NCBI GenBank assembly: GCA_964373855.1
Contig: CAYJWL010000009.1
Span: 1 to 30,286, forward strand
From: CAYJWL01 sp964373855
GTDB taxonomy: Bacteria; Patescibacteriota; Andersenbacteria; UBA10190
Length of the DNA: 30,286 nt
Direction of reading: 5' to 3'
Both the position numbers and the translations under genes were made by a program. Position 1 is the first letter of the stretch, and every line of letters begins with the position of its first letter. The notes under the pieces were generated by a model. It saw only the letters and a list, made by a program, of their open reading frames with translations. It ran no database searches and was not told where the DNA came from. Below are positions 1 to 5,061 of this stretch, one piece after another.

Positions 1-1122
1 GCGCGACACGGAGAGGCCCACATTGATGGCTGGCCGGATGCCCTGATAAAAGAGATCTGCTTCCAAATAGATTTGTCCGTCAGTGATGGAAATGACATTC
101 GTGGGAATGTAGGCTGATACGTCATTTGCTTGCGTTTCAATAATCGGCAAGGCAGTTAAGGAGCCCCCACCGTGTTCGGCCGAAAGCTTCGCCGCGCGCT
201 CAAGCAAGCGGGAGTGAAGGTAAAACACATCTCCCGGATAGGCTTCACGGCCCGGGGGGCGCCGCAGCAACAAAGACAGCTGCCGGTAGGCCCAGGCATG
301 TTTGGAAAGATCATCGTAGACAACTAAGGCATCCTGCCCGTTATCGCGGAAATATTCCCCGATGGCGCAGCCGGCGTATGGGGCAATATATTGCAAGGCG
401 GCTGGATCAGCGGCTGACGTAGCCACGACGATAGTATTGGCCATGGCGTCTTCCCGGCGCAGACGATCGACGATGCGGGCAACCGTGCTCATCTTTTGGC
501 CAATGGCAACATAAATACAAACCACGCCGCTCTTTTCGCGATGCTGATTAATGATGGTATCAAGCGCGATGGCGGTCTTGCCGGTTTGCCGGTCACCGAT
601 GATGAGCTCACGTTGGCCGCGGCCGATAGGAATCATGGCATCAATGGCCTTGATCCCTGTCATAAGCGGTTGGTTCACTGCTTGGCGGGTGATGACACCA
701 GGAGCAATTTTTTCCACCGGGCTGGTTTGCTTGGCGGTAATATCTGCTAACCCATCAACAGCCTGGCCTAAAGGGTTCACGACTCGTCCGATCATGGCCG
801 GTCCGACCGGAACTTCCAGAATTTTACCGGTGAGGGTAACTTTCGCGCCGGCGCGAATCCGCCGGTCGTCTCCCAAAAGTACGGCTCCCACCTGATCTTC
901 TTCAAGATTAAGGGCGAACGCCGCCACCGGATCACCACCATCGAAAGATTCAATAGAAAGCATCTCGTTGTAGCCGCACTCATGCAACCCGGCAACCCAG
1001 ACAATGCCATCGCCGACGCGCAGCACGGTGCCGACGCTGGTAAGTTCCGGAGTCTCTTTGATCTCACTGATGGCCGCTTTTAGCTCAGAGGTGAGTTCGG
1101 ATACAGAAAGTTCATGCTTCAT
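1..1122 (-). CDS. atpA: F1 ATP synthase subunit alpha (C-terminus cut off by window edge)
   Basis: Alpha subunit of the F1 headpiece, which carries the non-catalytic nucleotide sites of the membrane ATP synthase. The reading frame stays open for 374 codons from the ATG at 1122 to the left edge; the family is usually about 500 residues, so roughly the last quarter is missing. Seen directly: an N-terminal beta-barrel region, the P-loop GDRQTGKT at residues 176-183 (the alpha-type Q is present), and downstream motifs such as VVYDDLSKHA and RRPPGREAYPGDVF. The start codon overlaps the atpH stop by four bases (ATGA), which indicates translational coupling. It is the last gene visible of the operon; gamma, beta and epsilon would be expected beyond the edge. 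Identification is secure. Confidence 0.98.
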   Translation of the reverse strand, partial: MKHELSVSELTSELKAAISEIKETPELTSVGTVLRVGDGIVWVAGLHECGYNEMLSIESFDGGDPVAAFALNLEEDQVGAVLLGDDRRIRAGAKVTLTGKILEVPVGPAMIGRVVNPLGQAVDGLADITAKQTSPVEKIAPGVITRQAVNQPLMTGIKAIDAMIPIGRGQRELIIGDRQTGKTAIALDTIINQHREKSGVVCIYVAIGQKMSTVARIVDRLRREDAMANTIVVATSAADPAALQYIAPYAGCAIGEYFRDNGQDALVVYDDLSKHAWAYRQLSLLLRRPPGREAYPGDVFYLHSRLLERAAKLSAEHGGGSLTALPIIETQANDVSAYIPTNVISITDGQIYLEADLFYQGIRPAINVGLSVSR

Positions 1123-1505
1123 AGTATGGCCAGACGGTTAAGTGTTCGGACAGCGGAAGCATCAAGCTCCAGTCCCGGCGCGCGCACGATCACGCCGCCG
1201 AGCAGGGCCGGATCAAGCCTGGTGCGCAGTGATATCTCGGTTGCTCCGGACTGGTTTTTCAGGAAATTGGATACCTGCTTTTTAACCGCGGCCGGCAGGG
1301 GATGAGCGCTGACCACTTCAGCCAACAAGTGACGGCGCTGGAGGAGAAGCTGGCGCGCGATCTGGTGCACAACAATTTCCGCCGCCCTTTGGCGGCGGTG
1401 GCGGACAAGTTCCTGCGCCAGCGCCCCGATCAGTTTTTTGCGCGGATATTTGTCCATGAGCTTGATGAACCCACGGGCTATTTGTGTTGTCGAATAGGCA
1501 ATCAT
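1119..1505 (-). CDS. atpH: F1 ATP synthase subunit delta, shortened
   Basis: Delta subunit, the peripheral-stalk cap that joins F1 alpha to subunit b. The protein is 128 residues, against about 175-180 for the usual family member. The conserved C-terminal part is clear (LRTRLDPALLGGVIVR followed by a D-x-S motif and a final hydrophobic helix). The N-terminal helical domain that normally grips the alpha N-terminus is reduced to about 60-70 residues. No start codon upstream would restore a full-length domain, because atpF ends only 5 bp before this ATG. It sits in the standard order b-delta-alpha and overlaps atpA by 4 bp. Identity rests on position plus the C-terminal motif; the shortening looks natural rather than a frameshift, since the frame is clean. 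Confidence 0.9.
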   Translation of the reverse strand: MIAYSTTQIARGFIKLMDKYPRKKLIGALAQELVRHRRQRAAEIVVHQIARQLLLQRRHLLAEVVSAHPLPAAVKKQVSNFLKNQSGATEISLRTRLDPALLGGVIVRAPGLELDASAVRTLNRLAIL

Positions 1506-1510
1506 AAATG

Positions 1511-2068
1511 TTATTTCGCGGATTGATGCTGCTGGGCTGCCCGCACTGATTGCTCGATTAACGCGCGGTCTTTGGCCGCGTCAATTTTTTCCATAAGAAT
1601 GCGGCTGCTGGCCAGTGCAACCAGCTCCAGGACTTCCTGCTTTAATTGTTTTTTCGCCTCAGCCGTCTCCCGGGCAATGGTTGCCTGGGCCTGTTCCTCG
1701 AGGTGTTTGGCCGCGGTTTGACCAGTTACTTCAGCTTGCTCGCGGATAGCCTGCGCCTGCTGCTCACTCTTATCAATAATCTTTTCCGCCTCCTGACGGG
1801 CGCGCGCGAGCATGGTGTGCTGTTGCTCCTCAACAAGCTCCCGGGTACGTTCAATCTGTTTGGCGGTGCGCACACTCTCATCAATCGTCTGCTGGCGTTC
1901 CTGTAAAAATCGCAGTAGGGGCTTATAGGCAAACCGGTAAAGCAGCAAGAGTAAAATGCCGAAGTTGATGATTTGGAAAATCAACCCGCGGACATCCAGC
2001 CCCAAAGCCGCAATGCCTTCGGGCGAGCGAACAGCTGGCTCCGCAGCCAGTGCAGCTTCGATGAGCAT
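1511..2068 (-). CDS. atpF: F0 ATP synthase subunit b
   Basis: Subunit b, the peripheral stator stalk. The 185-residue protein has the expected build: a short N-terminal stretch, one membrane segment at about residues 28-47 (IFQIINFGILLLLLYRF), then a long charged, Q/E/A-rich coiled coil to the C-terminus with the typical register of A, K and E. The segment just after the membrane helix (KPLLRFLQERQQTIDES) matches the family pattern of a helix break followed by R-x-x-x-I. The gene lies between c and delta. A possible ribosome site AAGGAG lies about 19 nt before the ATG, which is too far to be convincing. A single b gene is present, with no b' duplicate. Confidence 0.95.
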   Translation of the reverse strand: MLIEAALAAEPAVRSPEGIAALGLDVRGLIFQIINFGILLLLLYRFAYKPLLRFLQERQQTIDESVRTAKQIERTRELVEEQQHTMLARARQEAEKIIDKSEQQAQAIREQAEVTGQTAAKHLEEQAQATIARETAEAKKQLKQEVLELVALASSRILMEKIDAAKDRALIEQSVRAAQQHQSAK

Positions 2069-2096
2069 ACGATCGGAATGAGGTGCTCCTTAATAC

Positions 2097-2324
2097 CTAG
2101 ACAAACTTGATAACGAGAGCGACTACCAGCGAGTAGATCGCGATGGCTTCAGCGAAGGCTATCGCCAGAATCAGGATTGTCTGAAGCTTGCTGGCCGCTT
2201 CGGGATTTCGGCCGATGGCTTCCATGGCCCGGCTGCCCATCCACCCGATTGCAACCGCCGGCATCATGCCGCCGATGGCAATAGTCAATCCGGGCATAAT
2301 TTCTTTCACGGTTTCTATCTCCAT
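2097..2324 (-). CDS. atpE: F0 ATP synthase subunit c (rotor ring)
   Basis: Proteolipid c subunit that forms the ion-carrying rotor ring. The 75-residue protein is two membrane helices joined by a polar loop with G-R-N-P (residues 38-41, the usual R-Q/N-P turn). The ion-binding carboxylate is Glu59 in the second helix (FAEAIAIYSLV). Against the known sodium-type ring signature, helix 1 has Ile26 where sodium enzymes have Gln, and Ala60 follows the Glu where they have Ser/Thr. This points to a proton ring, although the tyrosine (Tyr64) is kept. The leader upstream is unusually A/T-rich and carries a TATAAT, see the separate entry. Confidence 0.97.
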   Translation of the reverse strand: MEIETVKEIMPGLTIAIGGMMPAVAIGWMGSRAMEAIGRNPEAASKLQTILILAIAFAEAIAIYSLVVALVIKFV

Positions 2325-2336
2325 AGAGTTATTAAC

Positions 2337-2342
2337 ATTATA
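2337..2342 (-). promoter_or_regulatory. TATAAT in A/T-rich gap before atpE (possible internal promoter or translation enhancer)
   Basis: Read on the minus strand, the 28-nt gap between atpB and atpE contains a perfect TATAAT, 12 nt before the atpE ATG, in almost pure A/T sequence. The -35 position holds a poor match. It may be an internal promoter, or an A/U-rich translation enhancer of the sort known upstream of E. coli atpE, either of which could raise synthesis of the high-copy c subunit. No Shine-Dalgarno site precedes this gene. Confidence 0.35.
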
Positions 2343-2352
2343 AATTAATTAC

Positions 2353-3150
2353 TTACGCTATCTCTGGCGCCGGGTGGCTAACGGCGGGAGTATCACGAGC
2401 CTGGCCGTGTTCATCCTCTCCGTGTTCAGCGCTGGCGATCACGAGAAACACCAGCGTCAGGGTAGTGAAGACGAGCGCTTGAATGAATCCGACGAAGAGT
2501 TCGAGCATGAAGAAGGGCAGAGGCGCCAGCACCGGAATCAGGAACCCGATAACAACCAGCAGGACCTCTCCTGCAAATATATTACCAAATAGCCGGAAAG
2601 AAAAAGAGATCATTTTTGAAATTTCAGCAATGAACTCCAGAATTCCCACAAAAAGAAGAATCGGGTTTAGACTGATGTATTTTTTAAGGTGCGTGAATAA
2701 GCCAAGTTGCCGAATGGCATATATGTGCGTGAGCATCACCGAGATAATGGCGAGCGCGAATGTCGTGTTAAGATCGGCGGTGGCCCCGCGCAGGAGCGGC
2801 GCCGTGCCGTGGGTAGTAGCCACGGTGATGGTACCGAAGCCGGGCACCAGTCCGAGCCAATTATTAACGGCGATAAAGAGAAACAGTGTTGCCAGCAGCG
2901 GGAAATACTGTATCGCCCGGTCCCGATTGTTTGTTACCTTCTCAATCAGCGCCAGCAGCGCCTCGCTGCCGGCTTCAAACATTTGTCCTAATGTGCCGTT
3001 GGGATGGATGGCTAACCGGCGAGCAGCTGAAGTAACCAGAGCGACAATAATAATGCTGCCGATAACGCTCGCTACCATTGAATTTGTAATTGCCATTGGT
3101 CCAATAGTGGCAATGGGATCGGCGGCTAAACTTATATGTAAGGCACTCAT
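2353..3150 (-). CDS. atpB: F0 ATP synthase subunit a
   Basis: Subunit a, the stator half-channel next to the c ring. The protein is 265 residues with at least five hydrophobic segments. The key signature is intact: SFRLFGNIFAGE, with Arg186 as the essential helix arginine facing the c-ring carboxylate. Near the C-terminus, GFIQALVFTTLTLVFL is the expected last helix with a conserved Gln. The very C-terminal tail is hydrophilic and rich in H, E and D (after about residue 240), a lineage-specific extension. The ATG at 3150 overlaps the stop of the upstream AtpI-like gene by 4 bp, so the two are translationally coupled. Confidence 0.97.
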   Translation of the reverse strand: MSALHISLAADPIATIGPMAITNSMVASVIGSIIIVALVTSAARRLAIHPNGTLGQMFEAGSEALLALIEKVTNNRDRAIQYFPLLATLFLFIAVNNWLGLVPGFGTITVATTHGTAPLLRGATADLNTTFALAIISVMLTHIYAIRQLGLFTHLKKYISLNPILLFVGILEFIAEISKMISFSFRLFGNIFAGEVLLVVIGFLIPVLAPLPFFMLELFVGFIQALVFTTLTLVFLVIASAEHGEDEHGQARDTPAVSHPAPEIA

Positions 3151-3422
3151 GGCAGTTCTTTATCTTGGATACGTTGGACTTTTTTAAAAATGGCGACAGA
3201 AGAAACAAGGAATGAAAGAACCAGGCCGGCAATAATAAATAAAGGGGTGGTACCGGCCCAGCGGTCAATCCGGATGCCGATGAGCAGCAAAATAAGCAGC
3301 GGAATTACTATCAGAAGCCCTAGCTCGCCGGCTAGCGCCCACACATGGATAATGGGAGCCGGTGGCCGCTTGGGTGCTTCCTGTTGCTTTTTGTTTAGTG
3401 TTGGCACAGTTTTTTGATACAT
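3147..3422 (-). CDS. AtpI/AtpZ-like ATP synthase accessory membrane protein
   Basis: Small membrane protein heading the ATP synthase operon. Proteins of the AtpI/AtpZ family help assemble the c ring or carry cations for the enzyme; the exact role is family knowledge. The ATG at 3422 gives 91 residues: a basic, Pro-rich N-terminus, two membrane helices (about 33-51 and 60-78), and between them I-R-I-D-R-W-A-G-T-T-P, which matches the family's D-R-x-x-G-T-x-P turn. The open frame continues upstream to 3581, but that part would cross the promoter and a hairpin and has no protein-like character, so the inner ATG is chosen. No Shine-Dalgarno site precedes it; instead a terminator-like hairpin ends 2 nt before the ATG. 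Confidence 0.8.
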   Translation of the reverse strand: MYQKTVPTLNKKQQEAPKRPPAPIIHVWALAGELGLLIVIPLLILLLIGIRIDRWAGTTPLFIIAGLVLSFLVSSVAIFKKVQRIQDKELP

Positions 3423-3424
3423 GT

Positions 3425-3444
3425 AAAAAAGCCCGCGAGGGCTT
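3425..3444 (-). terminator. terminator-like hairpin in the leader of the ATP synthase operon (possible attenuator)
   Basis: On the minus strand AAGCCC-TCGC-GGGCTT is followed by a run of T (six T after GGGC), the form of a small intrinsic terminator. It ends 2 nt before the ATG at 3422 and begins about 9 nt after the predicted transcription start. It therefore fills the whole leader, and could act as an attenuator or as a 5' stabilising hairpin that also hides the start codon. Confidence 0.6.
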
Positions 3445-3459
3445 ATTGGAGTGCATCTA

Positions 3460-3488
3460 ATGATAGGGAAAGAGGGTGCCAGTGTCAA
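3460..3488 (-). promoter_or_regulatory. sigma-70-type promoter of the ATP synthase operon
   Basis: On the minus strand TTGACA (3483-3488) and TATCAT (3460-3465) are separated by exactly 17 bp: a perfect -35 and a 5/6 -10. Predicted start near 3453, giving a leader of about 31 nt before the AtpI-like ATG. Confidence 0.8.
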
Positions 3489-3546
3489 TATGAGAGATAA
3501 TTGACGGATATTAACATTGATTTTCAAATAATAACGGACAGAATAT

Positions 3547-3575
3547 TTGACTAGGACATAATTCTTGGATAATAT
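3547..3575 (+). promoter_or_regulatory. promoter of the carbonic-anhydrase-like gene
   Basis: TTGACT (3547-3552) is followed after 17 bp by TAATAT (3570-3575); the overlapping GATAAT (3568-3573) is an alternative -10 at 15 bp spacing. It points away from the ATP synthase promoter, so this is a divergent control region. Confidence 0.5.
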
Positions 3576-3583
3576 GTTCAAAT

Positions 3584-3605
3584 GCTCACAACAACGGACG
3601 TGAGC
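3584..3605 (+). promoter_or_regulatory. inverted repeat in the 5' leader of the carbonic-anhydrase-like gene
   Basis: GCTCAC (3584-3589) and GTGAGC (3600-3605) are perfect complements around a 10-nt loop, placed just after the predicted start of transcription (about 3581). It could be an operator or an RNA hairpin. Confidence 0.45.
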
Positions 3606-3637
3606 AATTTATTATTAACCCATATGGAGGCTCAAAC

Positions 3638-4066
3638 ATGGCCAATGTGGTCGCAAGGATCTTGTGTGTCGACAAGCGGTATTCTCGCGCGGAAGTTCTG
3701 AAGTTTCTCGAGGAAACACTGGGAGAAACCTATCACTTGACGGTTCCCGGGGCGTCACTTGCTCTTGTTGACAGCGATGTGCTTCGGCAGGCTGTTTTTC
3801 AGGAAATCGATATCCTGGCAAAAGCCGGAATAGTATTCGACGGAGTCCAGATTATTGATCACTTTGACGCAAGCGGTCATCACGGGTGTAAAGCCTATGG
3901 TGAAAACGACTCACGTGAAAAGCACGAGGCTAATTTGCGCAGAGCATTGACCGTGCTGCGTCATCACCGGCTATTGCAGGGTGCGGAAATTACGCTCGTG
4001 CTGCACGACATTGACGCCAGAAAGATCGAAACGGTCGGACACAGGGAGAAAGCAATAGCGCAGTAA
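3638..4066 (+). CDS. small protein with beta-carbonic-anhydrase-type C-x-D-x-R / H-x-x-C site
   Basis: A 142-residue soluble protein. It carries the two signature pieces of beta-carbonic anhydrases in the right order: C10-x-D12-x-R14 just after the first beta strand, and H81-x-x-C84 (inside DASGHHGCKAYG) after a strand-like GVQIIDHF. In that family the two Cys and the His bind zinc, and the Asp-Arg pair controls the active site, which interconverts CO2 and bicarbonate. The protein is much shorter than classical members (about 190-220 residues), so it may be a minimal enzyme, a binding protein, or a degenerate relative. The start is fixed by TGGAGG at 3625-3630, 7 nt before the ATG, one of the few good ribosome sites here. 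It is transcribed alone, with its own promoter and terminator. Assignment is by motif only. Confidence 0.65.
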   Translation: MANVVARILCVDKRYSRAEVLKFLEETLGETYHLTVPGASLALVDSDVLRQAVFQEIDILAKAGIVFDGVQIIDHFDASGHHGCKAYGENDSREKHEANLRRALTVLRHHRLLQGAEITLVLHDIDARKIETVGHREKAIAQ

Positions 4067-4082
4067 CCACATGGGTCACGGT

Positions 4083-4109
4083 CCGCTGGAAACACCCGGC
4101 GGCTTTTTT
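4083..4109 (+). terminator. intrinsic terminator of the carbonic-anhydrase-like gene
   Basis: CCGCTGG pairs with CCGGCGG (one G-T pair) around a short A/C loop and is followed by a run of six T (4104-4109), 17 nt after the stop codon. The next gene faces the other way. Confidence 0.85.
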
Positions 4110-4152
4110 ATAGCTTTAATAAAGCAAAGTGCTGCAGTCAATCCTCGGTTGG

Positions 4153-4302
4153 CCGCGGGTGGTCTGCCTTCGCTTTTAGCTTCGGCAGGACACAGCGCGA
4201 AGCTAGCCCAGCGAAGCCCTGGCGTAGTTGGGTGGGGTGAAGACGCGGACAGGCCGACGCCTGCCGAAGCGGGCTATGGCCTGCGCAGGCAGGACCCGCG
4301 GC
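4153..4302. repeat. GC-rich nested palindrome between convergent genes
   Basis: CCGCGGGT (4153-4160) pairs with ACCCGCGG (4294-4301), CTGCC with GGCAG just inside, and an 11-bp pair GCTTCGGCAGG (4179-4189) with CCTGCCGAAGC (4260-4270) further in; GCCTGCGCAGGC (4279-4290) is a palindrome by itself. The whole 150 bp can fold as one nested structure. It lies between the carbonic-anhydrase-like gene's terminator and the comF stop. Related sequence recurs elsewhere in the window. Confidence 0.7.
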
Positions 4303-4315
4303 GTGTATGACTAAG

Positions 4316-4999
4316 CTATCCCCGCGCAATTGTTAACCCCCAGATTTGCTGGCCGGCCAGGCGGGGCAGAACTGAAGCTGCCGCGGCCAAGGTTGATCCG
4401 GAAGTAGTGACATCATCGACGAGAATGATCCAGCGAAAGGAAGAGAGCAAAGAGAAAGCAGGGATGGATAAGGCGAACGCGTTGTCTATATTTCGGCGGC
4501 GCAATTCATTCGGCAGTTTTGCCTGGGAAAAGGTCGAGCGGCGGCGCACGAGTACGTTGTGAACCTGAATGCCGGTCTGCCAGCTTACGGCTCGGGCGAT
4601 ATCCTCACTTTGATTAAATCCCCGCTGGCGCAGTTTGCGCGCGTGCAGGGGAACGGGCACGAACACGGCCTTGTCCTGGAGAAGTTCAAGCGGAGCAATT
4701 TTAGGCAGTTGCGGCAGCACCAGGCCGGCTAATGTGCCGGCAACGGCCTGCACCCCTTTAAATTTAAGCCACCCGATGCCGCGCTTGAGCTGCAAAGATT
4801 GATAAGAGCCAGCGCTGATGGCGCCAGTGAGCGGCATATGCGGCTGGCAATCATGGCACGTGAGGCCGCGTGGCTGGACTTGCCCGCAACTGACACATGC
4901 CAGTGGCGGATAGCGAAAGTTGTTCTGGCACTGCCGGCAATGCCAAGTGCCTTCCTGCAGGCAGGAAATGCAACGGGCGGGTGCGATCGCATCAAGCAA
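4316..4999 (-). CDS. comF: ComF family phosphoribosyltransferase-like protein
   Basis: ComFC-type protein, required for natural DNA uptake in several bacteria; its exact biochemical role is unsettled. The 227 residues start with Cys pairs (C10/C13, C21/C24, C35/C38, C48/C51), a zinc-ribbon region, followed by a phosphoribosyltransferase-like domain with PVPLHARKLRQRGFNQS (typical ComF) and the PRPP-loop motif ILVDDVTTSGST near residues 192-203. The start is TTG at 4999; no ATG or GTG lies in frame nearby and the N-terminus matches the family there. It follows clpC on the same strand with a 62-bp gap and could share its transcript. Together with the pilus genes in this window it supports a DNA-uptake capacity, which is inference. 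Confidence 0.93.
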   Translation of the reverse strand: MLDAIAPARCISCLQEGTWHCRQCQNNFRYPPLACVSCGQVQPRGLTCHDCQPHMPLTGAISAGSYQSLQLKRGIGWLKFKGVQAVAGTLAGLVLPQLPKIAPLELLQDKAVFVPVPLHARKLRQRGFNQSEDIARAVSWQTGIQVHNVLVRRRSTFSQAKLPNELRRRNIDNAFALSIPAFSLLSSFRWIILVDDVTTSGSTLAAAASVLPRLAGQQIWGLTIARG

Positions 5000-5061
5000 A
5001 CCTAAGCCAATGTCTTTTAAAGCGGCTAGGCTTACACGTATTATTTTTGGCTGATTATTTT

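Noticed and set aside
2483..3187. 234-codon open frame antisense to atpB
   Set aside because: It mirrors atpB on the opposite strand, has no ribosome site and no recognisable motif; atpB itself is certain.
3147..3581. Longer 144-residue form of the AtpI-like protein
   Set aside because: The extra 53 N-terminal codons cross the operon promoter and the leader hairpin; family length fits the start at 3422.
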